Shown here: one piece after another, positions 24,691-36,756 of the stretch
Layout: every line of letters begins with the position of its first letter
Numbering within the stretch: the stretch's first letter is position 1
Source of the DNA: Arctopsyche grandis
Taxonomy: Eukaryota > Arthropoda > Insecta > Trichoptera > Hydropsychidae
Direction of reading: 5' to 3'
Length of the DNA: 64,000 nucleotides
Assembly: GCF_051622035.1 (NCBI RefSeq)
Contig: NC_135358.1
Coordinates: forward strand, 1,490,501 to 1,554,500
Translations under genes and position numbers: made by a program
Notes under the pieces: model-generated
Told to the model about the DNA's origin: nothing
The model's database searches: none
What the model saw: only the letters and a program-made list of their open reading frames with translations

Positions 24691-24895
24691 TTTACTCATT
24701 TATTCATTTATAGTTTTGCACCATTGTGGCATTACAGGAAGAACCTAATACGCCACAATGGCCTACATTAGATAAAGAGAAGAACACATAAATAAAATAC
24801 AATAACATGCATAAAATAACAAGAAAAATAGCAAAAGCAGAAAAACATGACAGTAAACGAAAAAAGACAAAAGAAAAATAATACATAATAAAAAG
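24690..24895 (-). mobile_element. 5'-truncated LINE, 3' UTR and hairpin (copy 2)
   Basis: Minus-strand hairpin at 24721-24761 with arms GGCCATTGTGGCG/GCCACAATGG, followed by an ATAAATGAATAAATGAG tail. The upstream 3' UTR (TTTCTGCTTTTGCTATTTTTC) resembles 59800-59830. Confidence 0.65.
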
Positions 24896-25185
24896 TTAGT
24901 ATTTAAAAAATTTTTTTTACTAGGGTTTTTATTTTAAAATTTTTAGTTTACTAGTAGTAGTTATATAACCGGAGTAGAACTTTTAAATCAGCTGATAACT
25001 AATAACTAAAAATAAAACTATCACTGTTTGATCTGTGTACATATATTAAGCCTGTATTGGTTAGAAAGTTTGTTTTGATTTGAGGTTATGGGTTAAACGT
25101 CATTTTGTCAGATTCACTGAACAGTGTTGCCACCCTGCATACAGGCCGGTGTGGCAACATCCAAGACCGTTGGCTCAGCAAGCCC

Positions 25186-25600
25186 CCACAAAACTATAAA
25201 TATTTATATATTAGAGATAACGAGAACCTATAAAGCAAATTTTATAAAATATAGAGTGAAAAAAGAAAAAGTCTTAGGCGTTTAAATAATTAAAATTTGA
25301 CAGCGAGATGGCAGGGCGAAAAGTAATGAAAATACCGATGTGAATGATGAATGTGACAGATAAACCTCACCGTGTAATACGATGCAGTATTTTCGAACGT
25401 GTCTAATACGATATTTTTTCACCATCGTAATTGCGGATGATACCTTAACTTATATTGATGACCAAAATGAGCAATATGGCAAAGTATGAAAACGATCGGA
25501 TAAGAGATAAGGGATATAAAAAATGACCGCTTACACGAAAACCATGTGAAACGTATAAGAGATTAGTAAAAATGAAGATAAGGTGAAAAAATCAAATAAA
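25186..25600 (+). repeat. 'GAGATAACGAGAACCTATA' family (copy 2)
   Basis: Contains the family landmarks in order: GAGATAACGAGAACCTATA, the AAATTTTATAAAATATAGAG segment, TATTGATGACCAAAATGAGC, AATATGGCAAAGTATGAAAA and CGATCGGATAAGAGATAA, ending near ACGAAAACCATGTGAAACG. Confidence 0.65.
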
Positions 25601-25659
25601 AGAATAAATAAAATCCTCAAATCCTATTCTTAGTTTCACATTGAATAAAAAGTGAGTAT

Positions 25660-25880
25660 AATATTTATTTAAATATTAGTTTGGACCATTGTGACATTAC
25701 AGGTAGAACCAAATGCGCCACAATGGCCTCCATAAGAAAATAAAAAAAGAGAGAAAAATAAAAATCATAATAATAATTAATAGATCAAAAAGAAATAAAA
25801 GGTAAAAGCAGAAAAATACTTTAAAACAAAATAAAAACAGTACATAAAAATGTACATAAGGAAAAAAATATCATACATAT
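25660..25880 (-). mobile_element. 5'-truncated LINE, 3' UTR and hairpin (copy 3)
   Basis: Hairpin at 25686-25726 on the minus strand (CCATTGTGGCGCATTTGG ... GTCACAATGG), preceded by an A-rich (plus strand) 3' UTR like copy 2. A short tail of AAATAAATATT type lies at 25660-25680. Confidence 0.6.
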
Positions 25881-26076
25881 GTATATAGAATAATATCGAA
25901 TTAAATCTTCAATAATGCGACGTCAACAAATTTAAAGTGAAAAGCCCGCTTGTATTGTACAACTTGTAATTCCAATTATATTTTGATAAAAAAAACTTAG
26001 AAGTTTCACTTCTACCAGCCAGATCTAATCTTCGACATGTGGGATTATAAAAACGAAGTGGGATGGCTTATAAATA

Positions 26077-26207
26077 GTCACCGGACCCAGAAGGTGCCGC
26101 GTATTGTTCAAAGGTTGTAAATGCATTGTTAAAGGTTTGCCGAACCTTTTTTACAAAGGATTTACAACAATGGAACAATGGATAGCACTGTGACTATCCT
26201 ACCTCTA
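26077..26207. mobile_element. Short inserted element, copy B (full hairpin)
   Basis: From GTCACCGG to CCTACCTCTA, 131 bp. It is flanked by CTTATAAATA (26067-26076) and CTTATAAAAT (26208-26217), an 8-9 bp duplication. Internal imperfect hairpin: TTGTAAATGCATTGTTAAAG and a complementary CTTTTTTACAAAGGATTTAC around TGCCG. Confidence 0.65.
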
Positions 26208-26214
26208 CTTATAA

Positions 26215-26430
26215 AATATAATATAATAAAAGGTTTGTAAAATATCACAGTATAAATAGTGTGAAAAACTTATGGTTATAGGCGTTTATAATATATTCTG
26301 ACAAAACGAGGGGGGGAGGGGGTGGAAAGTCAAACAATGACTGTCATCATCTCCATAATTTCCGAATTTTTAAACATGTCTATGACGATTAAATTTCACT
26401 ATCGACTTAACCATGTAAAAATAATACAAG
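26215..26430 (+). repeat. Degenerate 'GAGATAACGAGAACCTATA' family fragment
   Basis: Recognised by TATAGGCGTTTATAATAT, TCTGACAAAACGAG and the ATTTTTAAACATGTCTATGA segment, which match family members at lower identity. Boundaries are approximate. Confidence 0.35.
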
Positions 26431-26434
26431 TTTT

Positions 26435-28900
26435 GATATAAAAATAATAATAATTAAAAATTAATATATGCACAGCCACGACAGAAGTTATCGTCAGAGG
26501 TGACGCAATTTAAGGTCACACTAATTATAGAAATTATCTAAATACAGCAGCAGTCACATAAAGCGGAACGCTAAAGCGAAACATGTTTTTGCGTGAAATT
26601 TTGGTAATCTTATATAAAACCAAAACCGAAAGTCATTTAAATGATAAGTTGTACCATAGTGCATTCTTGTAACACCAAACGTGAAAAAAAGGTCATAAAA
26701 ATGAGTTGGGGAAAAATTTAATGGAGGGCAGATTTTACGACCGTGCGTTGACTTCACGGTTAAATGAAATTTTAAATGAAAATAACACTATACATATACA
26801 TTTTTAATTTTATATATGTATGTACATACAATAGTGAATTTCAAAACATTTCGTTGAAACGTTTATTCTTTTCGTTTATAAATCATAAATTAGATATTGA
26901 ATAGGTTTAAATATTCAGATGTATATATATATTTTTGTATAATACGTCAAACGCAATTTTTTAATTATATATGCATACTAGCGTTATGCCAATTGATATT
27001 TCAACGGATGTTTTTGGAAAGGAATTCGTATATGAACCACATACGAGGCTAACGATTTCAGCATGCCCAGCCCTTGCGATCATCCTCGCGTATCACCCCC
27101 TAATTCCATCCCCACACTTCGAGCCTGGCCGTTCGTGTACAAATAAACATATGTATGTATGAATGTGTATGTGTGTTCTTGTAAAAAAACATACATACAT
27201 TCCTTTTGTTTTTATATGTAAATATTATTAAATAGTTTGTCTAAAAAAACTGAAATATTTTCGTTTCGTTTAATAATAATTAAGTATTATCGAAATATCA
27301 TATATAAAAATCTACAAATATTAACATTAATTTGCACATACATACTAAATTCTAACTGCTTATAATTAAAAGTGATGAAAAAAAAAACACCATCTTAAAA
27401 CGAAGTATCGCAGAAAGCAAATTGAAAAATTAAACACACTTTCTATGAACAGCATTTTTAACACTTTCTTGCGTTAAAATTTAAAACAAACATTTATCGG
27501 TCAGGCTTACATCAAAATAAATAATCTAATAGACCACTATAAAATATACAAAATTTCTCAAAAATTATGATGATAACTCAATTGTAGAGCTACATATAAT
27601 CATTGCATTTTGAGACCGTGATATGTATAGATAAAATACTCAAACGAAGACATATTACACTAAATATTTTAAACGTATAGGAATCACACAAGTGACTATA
27701 AATTGTAAAGTACTTTGACAAAGAGTTTCAAGATAAAATATGTGTAAAAAAACAGCATTCTCATAATATTTAAAGTCTTACTTGAAAATTTCGCATGCAA
27801 AAGTCAAAGTTACGAAATTCACTGAACTTTTTCAAACTACATACATACCATAAGCGATCAGATGTTACAAACTTCATAATAAAATTTGCAACTATTACAT
27901 AGTTAGAATGGGGCTCCAATATCGCTAGTTGACGACACATCCCCCCAAGATCCCCTGAGCTTAACGGCAGCCGCAGCCGTTAAGCTTCGAGCTCGTAACG
28001 GGGATTCTTCGTTAACCGACACACTACATATGTACATATGTATATATGTAATATATATTTCTCGAATACTACACAGCGTACTTTTGTATGGATTTTTTTC
28101 TCATTAAGCACGTTTTTTTTCGTGGTTTATGTGTAATATAATACAATGGAAATTGTGCGAGTTCGAAAAGTGTATCCTAAGGTTCGCAATAATGCGAAAC
28201 ACTCACGTAGGATCCGTTTATTTACCGTTATCGAGCGTCACGTTAACGGTGCTGGTCACGTACTGCGAATGATGACTATGTAGGAAAGGACGAGTGAAAT
28301 TTCGAATGTATATATTTATATATATATATAAAAAAAGACGTTGGAATGATTACGTGAGTGGCAAATGACTCAAATTGTGAAAGTGAAGATATATGTAAAT
28401 GTACATATACATAGAAGTACATTTAATGTTTAGTTAAATCGTAAAGGTTTTATCGTCTATTGTTTTCATGTTTTCAAATTTTAAAACCCACAGTACTTGT
28501 AGCCTTGCTTGAAGTCATCTTAAATTTGCTAGTACTTGTGGTGGGCGATCGTTTGAATAAGACGTGTGCATGTTCATACATACTTATATAATACATATAT
28601 CCGCGTGTTTTTGCTGCAAATTCTGATGGAAAGATAACTGGAAAGGCGATGTTTCAGGGGTTGAAGTAACTCTAATCCTCACCGACAGGTAGGAAGACAT
28701 TCGCGATGTCAATGGTGAACAGAGATACTGCTGAAGAAGGCAATGTGTGTCAATAAATTGTCTTCGTCGATTATAGTGTTGAGGATTTAATATTTATTGT
28801 TTGATATCTAATATAATTGAATATCATTATTTAATTTTAATATTGAAATTAATTTAAAATTCTTCATTTAATCTCAATTCTCCAATTGCTCGTGGCCCCC
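26435..28900. other. AT-rich DNA, no gene seen
   Basis: Long AT-rich stretch with microsatellites and no credible coding region. The only ordered structure is the hairpin at 27959-27987, listed separately. Confidence 0.4.
27959..27987. repeat. Perfect 11-bp hairpin
   Basis: AGCTTAACGGC (27959-27969), 7-nt loop AGCCGCA, then GCCGTTAAGCT (27977-27987). It sits in a small GC-richer patch (27910-28020) within very AT-rich DNA. Possible regulatory or structured RNA element; function unknown. Confidence 0.6.
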
Positions 28901-28905
28901 GTTTG

Positions 28906-29500
28906 TTAACCCTCCCTCACCGAAGTGGGGTATGCAAGTGCCCCAATTTTTACGATTTTCGTAATAACTATGTGGTTTTCAAAGCTATACACCCTATGTA
29001 TATTTCTTGTATTCCTAGAATGAACTACAAGAAATTTATTTTAATAGATTTTGTATGATTTAGAAAAGTGGTATATCGTAAAAAAATACATTTATACATT
29101 TCTACGTTCCAAAGTATGATTTAAAGCCGGTAGCGATAAGTCAAGTTTTTGACTGTTCGCTTGCATATTCATGTTGATCGATGAATCAATGCAAGAGAAA
29201 GGGACAGTTATATTTTCGTAAGCTATTGTTTTCGTCGCTTTTGGCGCGTGGCTATTGAGTCATGCAGTCGCCTGCTGGTCTTACCTATGTGCGTTTGTAT
29301 GTTGATGCTTGTCGTCATTTTTTAATAAAAAAATAGTCAAAAACATGCTATGTATAGGACTAAAACTTTTTTATGTTGATGTATAAAATGATGAATAAGA
29401 TATATATTGAACACATTTGTATTGATAAAAGCTGTATTTTGATTAAAAAATACTGGGGTCTTACTCGACCCTGGTTCAGGACACTCGTTCGATCTCGACG
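28906..29500. mobile_element. Possible piggyBac-like MITE remnant
   Basis: A TTAA (28906-28909) is followed directly by CCCTCCCTCACC and GAAGTGGGGT...GCCCC, resembling a piggyBac-type end. A similar AATACTGGGGTC...GACCC pattern on the other side (29450-29475) could be the second end, but no closing TTAA was found. Tentative. Confidence 0.25.
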
Positions 29501-29504
29501 CTCC

Positions 29505-30795
29505 GTCCTTCAAAGGCTAAGCTCACTGGATGGTGCCATTGACATTTGTCACATGTCTCGTCATTTGCTGCACCACTTCAATTGGAACAGTTGACTTAGT
29601 TTGAGCAGTTAAGAATTTTTATGTCATGTTTATTTATTTTCTTCTATTTTTGTTTACTAGCAGATGTGTAGGAATATATGCATAATAGTTAGAAATATTG
29701 AGATACAGACAGAAACATGGGTACATATGCATGTAGTCATTTAAACTTCAATTATTTAATTGTAACATGATTTTATCAGATTAAAACAGAATTTTCACCA
29801 TTATAATTTCAACTGAAAGCACAACAGTTTAATTTATTTTGTTATGCTTCCCTTTTTGCCCTTTCTATACACGCCTGCTTTTCTTCATCTCTCGTTACCA
29901 CAAGGGAAAGTAAATACACTCGGGTTATGGCCTTCTTAACAATAAGAAAATTAGATCTTTTTATTATTTTTTCGTATTGTAAGATATAATATATACTATA
30001 CAATCATCAAAGGCAACGAGTTTTCTGCCTATCAAACACAAATTTCCATTTAAATCTATTAAGCATTTTATTATCAGACAGAATCCATTATTTAGTCGAG
30101 ATTACAAATATCAAATAGCACCATTTGAATTTACCAATTTTAATCTCGATGTCGAGTATTGAGTTTCGAAATTGGAACGGTTTAATTGAACACAAATTGA
30201 TATTTCGCATATTATGTGTTTTGGCACAAAGTATATATGTACATGTAATATTATACGTAAATTGAAATTATTTCAGAGCGTGTCCACTTATCATAATCTG
30301 TCCGATACATGAATATTTCAAAAGGGGACCCTTTGAGGGAAAAGTGGACTAAAAAAAGTTTTAATTACTGTTGAAAAGTTACAGGGATAAGGAGAAGATT
30401 CTAGCTTGAAGGGATAAGCGGTCTCGAACACGACTTGAATTTTTATATTCGGATCGATCAGATTACGGCCGATTTGTTCGACGAATATTAAATGGCAATC
30501 GAGATCATCCGCTCGATGTGAAAAACCAACTTTCTATACAGGGTGTGTCTACTGATTGATGTCTCAGTTTCAAATTAATCCCGACTAAAGCCAAAACTTG
30601 GCGCTTGAACTCATATCAATTTCATACCTCCGAGCATATTTTGCTGTAGAAAAATTCTAAACGATTCATCGAATATTTTTAACACGTCCAGTAAAATGTG
30701 GAACGTTTTTGCGTATACATATTACATATGTACAAATATAAGGTTTCCAAAATATTCAAATCCAACAATTTTTTTTTAGAACGCTTAAATAAATC
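29505..30795. other. AT-rich DNA, no gene seen
   Basis: No repeat match or coding signal was found. Confidence 0.4.
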
Positions 30796-30799
30796 CTTT

Positions 30800-31015
30800 A
30801 TATGTACACACCGTACATAATTTGTTGTATGCATGTTCGGGAAGTTTACTGTGAAAAAAAAACGGGAAAAAGCTTCTTAATAATAATATTCGTAATTACG
30901 ATTTTACCGACGCGAAAGTTTGAAGCACCATTGTGTAGTCAAGGAAATGTGTTTGTTGGTAAACACGTTACCAGTTGGTTTATTACGACACGTTAGTAGA
31001 GCTCCAACCATAACT
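30800..31015 (-). repeat. 'ACCCGGCATGCG' family (copy 3, 5' part missing)
   Basis: Minus-strand segment with TTCCGTTTCAAG, ACTTTCGCGTCGGTAAAATC, CGTAATTACGAATATTATTA and CCCGAACATGCATACAACAA. It matches the middle of the copy at 16617. Confidence 0.6.
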
Positions 31016-31069
31016 TGAAACGGAAAATCACCAAATTATAGCACACATTTTTTAAAACTATCAAATTAA

Positions 31070-31165
31070 AACGTGATTAATAATCGATATTGAGTACAGA
31101 TCAGTCAATATCTCGAGGTTGAATTTTATCACAATCACAAAACTCCATCTATTTTTAATTCTTCA
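31070..31165 (+). repeat. RTE-like 3' end fragment
   Basis: GATCAGTCAATATCTCGAGG and ATCACAATCACAAAACTCC correspond to the last 90 bp of the repeat at 12990-13320. Confidence 0.4.
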
Positions 31166-31257
31166 TAAATAAAGTAAATACCATACAATATGAGTTCGTA
31201 GTAAAAAAAGTGTATAGTTTTAATAGTATATTATTGAAGTCTATAATTTAATAATTA

Positions 31258-31827
31258 CACTGTTCGACACGAAAAATGGTTCAGACACGAGATATGACTT
31301 TTCTTATAGATCTATGTCCAGTAAACACGAATATGGTAATAAAAAATGTTGGTTGGCTCGAGATTTGGAGATACATATACGTATTCGGAGAAACTATTTT
31401 ATATTAAATATTGGGGCCAGAATACTATCCCAATAAACATATTTTAATAGAAAATACTCAATAATAAAAAAGTATTAACAGTGGTAAAAAATCCCAAGTG
31501 AAAATACGTACTTTTGACATTTGTATTGAACTGGACGATTACTTAGAGAGTTTTGAAAGCTGAAAAGTACTCAAAATGAAAGATAAAATACCCGACTATA
31601 GATTCCAATATTCATTTTGAACAGGAAATTGACAGATTTTGAGACATCGACCTAACAACACCAAGATATAGAAAAATCGCGCGATTTAAAAAACACATAT
31701 GTATATCTCCGAATCTCGAGCAAATCAACATCTTTTATTACCAGATTCGTGTTCACTGGGCATAGATCTATAAGAAAAGTCATATCTCGTCTCTGAACCA
31801 AAAAAAGTCGTCATTTTTCGAACAGTG
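31258..31827. mobile_element. MITE with long terminal inverted repeats (CACTG ends, TTA TSD)
   Basis: Starts CACTGTTCG and ends CGAACAGTG, with TTA on each side (31255-31257 and 31828-31830). Inverted arms extend for about 130 bp: GAGATATGACTTTTCTTATA and ATAGATCTATG on the left have near-identical complements on the right. A divergent interior of about 300 bp has no open frame. CACTG termini with a 3-bp duplication fit the EnSpm/CACTA group best; a TTA duplication alone would also allow PIF/Harbinger. Confidence 0.75.
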
Positions 31828-31830
31828 TTA

Positions 31831-32640
31831 TTCGAGTCCTTGAAGAATAGCAACCGTAACTAAGATTGTATTTCGTTGCGAAAAAAAGCGATATACATAT
31901 GCTGATTGATAAGTTGCTAGTCGGCGAGAAACTGCTGCGACCATCGAATTGCTAAGAAATGGGCGTAAGCGGTATCTAAAATGAGATTTATAAGAACACG
32001 TATTTCCAATAGACGTCATATCGATGTCGAGAACCTGCATCGACTATCGAACAGTCTAAGGGCTGTTACCGTTGTGCAAGAGACGGTGGTGGAAGCGGCA
32101 TCACCCCCGTGGGAAATAACAGTCCATGTCTTTCATACGAGGGGTGGCAAGGCGAGCCCACACCATTCGAGCCACCTATACCGGAAGCTCACGATCGAAA
32201 CATTTACACCTTTGTTTTGAAAATAACTCAAGGTCGCCGATCGATTTTCAAGAGTTTTTTGCCAAAAAAGTGCCAACTTGGTGTCTTTTGGTGCTGCTTA
32301 TTGGATTATCTGAATGGGGATGATTGTTCAAATCGAGTGGGGTGACGAGAGAATTTCGGGGAGGGTTGGAAAAACCACGTTAATTACTTATGCAAATGTT
32401 TGTATTGTGGATGTCGCACCAGGCGGCACAAAGAGCTTGGTTGGTGAACACAATGGTTGAAAATTAAATATGTAGTGGAAAACTTTATATCCAATTATAA
32501 TCTTCTCGGCTCCTAAATTTTATTTCTATTTTGTTTTTAGTGTACATTTTTTATTTAATTTTATTATTAAAATTTTGATAATGTAAGAAATTATATGTAC
32601 CTATGTTTAAAAAAATTGGAAAAAAAACAATCGCATCTAT
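31831..32640. other. No gene identified; complex stretch 32030-32350
   Basis: Three overlapping plus-strand frames (65-79 codons) at 31981-32345 have no recognisable motif. The stretch is less AT-rich than the flanks. Confidence 0.3.
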
Positions 32641-32644
32641 TTAA

Positions 32645-33055
32645 AATCATATACAGAATATCGCTATTCTGTCTGTCTGAGATAACGCTCGCCTTACTAT
32701 AATAGTCGTTTCGATTCGAAATAGATATGTACGTCACAGCTAAACCATTGCCAAAAAACTTCTATCGATACTGATCGCTACTAAATGTTTCCGCTAGGCA
32801 GAGAATTTACCGCCATCTATTGAAAATCTACTTAATCAATTTTTCTATCGGTGTTTTATATTGCTTATATGTATGTAGGTAGTAACAATTAAATATAAAC
32901 ATTAAATTAAATATATTTAAAAGGTATTTAAAAAAAATTTGACTGCGTGGGGATCAAACACATGACCGACGACACGTTTCTTTTAATTTTTTTATTTTAT
33001 TTAATAATTAAATATGCGATGATATGTCATCGGGTACAACACTAGTTGAAATACA
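32645..33055 (+). repeat. 'ATCGCTATTCTGT' family (copy 2, uninterrupted)
   Basis: Same order of landmarks as 18715-19650 without the foldback insertion. It provides the empty-site sequence (GTGGGGATCAAACAC near 32945) that defines the insertion point in the other copy. Confidence 0.7.
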
Positions 33056-33334
33056 ATTTGTATTTTTTTGTACTATTTCATATCTATAAAAGATATATGT
33101 AAAAAATACGGTTCAAATAATGGTACATATCGATGGTTTGGTGCACAGATATTGTATGTCCATATTTGAATTTGTACCGAATTTCAAGTTTATATCAGAT
33201 GCTGGAACAATTCAGACTCTTTTTCAATTATCTATAAATTACCTTGAAAAGAAAAACCCGAATTATTCCAGCATCTACAAACTTAAAATTAGATACAAAC
33301 TCAAAAATGGACATACAATATCCGTGCACTAAGC

Positions 33335-33660
33335 CATCGATATACGCTTCAGGTATAAACACAGATTACCTAAACACAATCTGCTTTAGGTCATCGATTT
33401 TAGATATTCCTTACTTAATATTATGTATTAGATGTATTATGAGCGTTTATAAGAATTGTAAATTGGTTTTTGAGCTCTTTTTCCTATTACGCTGTACATG
33501 AACATTAGAATAATATAATACTATGATTACTAACAAAATTATAATAAAATTGTAAAATAGAAAATGATCAGTAGATCAGTAGCTATTAAAATATATATAA
33601 AGATGTATTGTGAACATAATTTTGTAATAATAAAAAGCATTTAAAAATCAAGCCATCGAT
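33335..33660 (-). repeat. 'TTTAAATGCTTTTTATTATT' family (copy 2)
   Basis: Minus-strand copy: starts at about 33660 with TTTTTAAATGCTTTTTATTA, and ends with GATTGTGTTTAGGTAATCTG near 33360. It lacks the final part present at 9056. Confidence 0.65.
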
Positions 33661-33664
33661 ATGT

Positions 33665-35708
33665 ACATTTGAAATGTTAATTTTGTTTTTACGTATAAAT
33701 TATACCTTACTATTTGCAAGATCTCAAATGATGACGTAATATTATGAATGATAACATGTAAATTTTTATTTATGTCAATACACTTAAAAATCTGCCTTAT
33801 ATATAATAAATAAATATTTAATTATCATGAACAATGGAAAATAATAATTTAATAATTTGATGTATTTCGATCTGTCGATAATATGTATTGTCGGAGTTAG
33901 GCCTTCGGGAATTTCATTTTTAAAAGCTTTTATTTTTATATATGTACATACCTGTGTAGATATGTACATATATATGTGAATTTCGTCAATTATTTACAGT
34001 AATGGGGGAAGCGCAAAAGTTCAACTAATTGGACAGCTAACGAACGATCGATGGGAAAAATATTACAGAGCAAATTCAAAATGTCAAATTTTCAATTCAA
34101 CTTTCGGAAAATCTCACATTATTTTTTCGCATCAACATGTGACAGTCATTTTACAACATTAATGTGGGGAAAAGGCTTTTTATGTGACACATAAACCGAG
34201 CGGACATAATCTCACCAATGCCAGGTCCTGTCATCGTTGTCTCCACGGCTTTTATAAGGCTTTAAAAAGTCTATATAAATGTAATAATGAATGTACGAGG
34301 CTGAGCTACTATTATAAAAACAGCAAAAAAATATATATGTATATAAGCCTTATACAAATTACCTCGAAGTAATTTAAATAGTATATTGAAAATGTACGTA
34401 TTATATTATACTCTGTATGTAGTTCAAATACAAATTTATATAATATGTAGGTTCTACTTATAATTAATGACAGCGATGCTTCAAGTGTCAAGAATGTCAT
34501 AAAATGTCTCCCAAAAGGAAGGCAAGCATTAAATTTTATTTTCTCTCAACTACATACATATGTATGGAAGATTATATATGCCTTCACAATCTTATATATA
34601 ATATACATATAAACTGTACCTTTCATTTATTTTAGAATTAATATTTAATCCTTCGTCTTCAAATTGTATACTTTCGCGGTTGTTTGGTTAATAGACTGGA
34701 GAAGCTAATTCCAGAAGTTTGCCTTCAAAAAGTACATATGTACATAATTATGTATGTAATAATACGCAATAATTGCTTGAGAAGAATTTAAGCAGACAAA
34801 TGCGCTATTTATTTTTGGAATAAACGTTGTCATTATATTTTTTTTATAATAATATTACACAATTTATTATATAATAATATTAACACAATTTATTTTATAA
34901 TAATATTAATATACATATATTTTATATATCAAGCGCAGTATTTGTCTGTCTGGGAAAAATATAATATATTATGTTGTACATATAGCACATATTTATGTAC
35001 AAAATGGTTCCCGGAAAGATGCACTAAATTGCACTGAATAGTAGCGCAGTTTCGAGAAGTCCTAATTTTCAAAGGTGCTCAAAAATAACTTACGGAATAG
35101 AATTCCACAAAAAAAGGTTAGCACCTTGACAATTACCCTTGACACATACCCTTGACAATTTTTTGTAGAATTATATTGCGTTAGTTTTTCTTGAGCATCT
35201 TTGAAAATTTGGATGTCTAGAGAATGCAACTATCTCGAGTGCATGTTTCCGGTCATCATACAAAATAATTAGAGAATCCTTCTTTTCAAATAGAGTGGTT
35301 AAGGTTGGAATAGTCTATCCAATTAATTAGCAACTTAAACCTTTTTAAACATAAACTTTATCATTTTATTAAAATAAATGGGTTTTTGTAGTTCTTCCAT
35401 TTTTTTAAATTCTATTTTATCTTTTAAATTTTCTCTTTTTTGTTTTATTTTCGTCTATTTTGAGTGGTTCATATTTTCTTTGTTGATTTTTATTTTCAAT
35501 TTCTTCATTATCTTATTTAATATTTGTATTTTTGTACTACTTTATTATCAAACCCCTTGGGCCCATCGCCTTTCCCAAGTATTCTTGAATAAATAAATAT
35601 GTAAAATACATATAAATAAACAATAATTCATTTTTACATAACTCGTAACTACGATATTAGCTTAACAGTAAAAGCGATATTAGCTTCACAGTAAGCTAGG
35701 TTAAGCTA
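33665..35708. other. AT-rich DNA, no gene seen
   Basis: No coding signal. The T-rich segment 35380-35600, ending AATAAATAAATATG, could be an old LINE 3' UTR, but no RT-like sequence adjoins it. Confidence 0.35.
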
Positions 35709-35712
35709 CGAT

Positions 35713-36163
35713 AACCAGCAGCGTGGTCTAGTGGTGAATGTTGAATTATTTCGTACTTGATGTTACGAGTTCGAATCCCCGCTAAGTCTCGCTGTTGGCC
35801 AGACCTTGATTTGTCTAGGTCGATCGTTTCTTATCAGAATGTGCCAATTTTTCTGATTTTCATTGAAGCGATTCCTGTAAAATTGGCGTTTCCTTCCCAA
35901 TTTTCTGTTGCGAACCTCTAGTTATTGTTATATCTTAGGTTTCGCCATATTGCCCACCTTAGATGTCTCTGTGGTTGTTTATCGAATATAAAATTCGTAT
36001 TGTTACATGAAAGTTATTCATCGTTATTTATCGTATTCATACGATATTTGTAATATCTGACGATAGATGTCAGATATTGTTTAGATTTACATGTATCTAT
36101 GTAATAATTATGTGGACCAGGAAGGCGCATTTGGGGTATACCTGTTAAGCCGTCCTGGTATAT
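35713..36163 (+). repeat. tRNA-headed SINE, near full length (copy 6)
   Basis: Nearly identical to 17181-17620: A-box-like GTGGTCTAGTGGTG, B-box GAGTTCGAATCCCC, core, and terminal hairpin at 36117-36158 (CCAGGAAGGC...GCCGTCCTGG) then TATA. It lies directly upstream of the first endonuclease-RT LINE fragment, with only about 12 bp between them. Confidence 0.8.
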
Positions 36164-36175
36164 TTGTATATATGT

Positions 36176-36756
36176 ATGTGAAAATAAGAAGAAGGATCGA
36201 AATAGCAAGAAATGCCTTCGGCAGCACGAAAAATGTTTTATGTTGTCGAAGGTTGTCTATGAAATTGCGTTTAAGAGTCCTGCACTCCTATGTTTGGTCG
36301 GTGTTGCTGTACGGATGCGAAACGTGGACACTGTTAGTGGCATCCATGAACAGGATAGAGTCCTTTGAATTGTGGTGTTACCGGAGGATGCTAAAGATCT
36401 CGTGAAAGGAGCATGTAAGAAACGAAACAGTCCTCCAGCTTCTTCATATTCTTCTTCATAAAAAGAGAGAGCTTATTGACACGGTGAAGCGCCGTAAAAT
36501 GGAATACTTTGGCCACATTATTCGCGGCCCCAAATATCGCCTTCTACAAACAATCATAGAAGGGAAAATAGAAGGCAAACGGTGGCTTGGGAGAAAGAAG
36601 CTCTCTTGGCTCCGGAACATCAGGTCATGGATGGGACTCGGTCTCGAAAAGTTATTTCGGCTTGCCCATGATAGGGAAGAATTCGCACGGGCCATAAACG
36701 ATGTCTGCCCATGGTAGTCGCCTACGTCTGAATACGGATTCAAGAAAGCAATCGAA
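36176..36756 (+). pseudogene. LINE (RTE/BovB-type) RT C-terminal fragment 1
   Basis: The frame reads RIEIARNAF, then VLHSYVWSVLLYGCETWTL, ESFELWCYRRMLKIS, KRRKMEYFGHIIRGPKY and GKKLSWLRNI-like text. These are hallmarks of the C-terminal part of insect endonuclease-reverse transcriptase ORFs (RTE/BovB-like). One frame is open from the SINE boundary to 36717 except for a single TGA at 36402-36404, where the family usually has tryptophan, so one base change probably explains it. The start is missing (5' truncation) and there is no initiator of its own. After 36717 the frame shifts and the fragment meets fragment 2. Confidence 0.8.

Noticed and set aside
25123..25153. 8-bp inverted repeat GTTGCCAC/GTGGCAAC
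   Set aside because: Short, with no copies or context suggesting an element.
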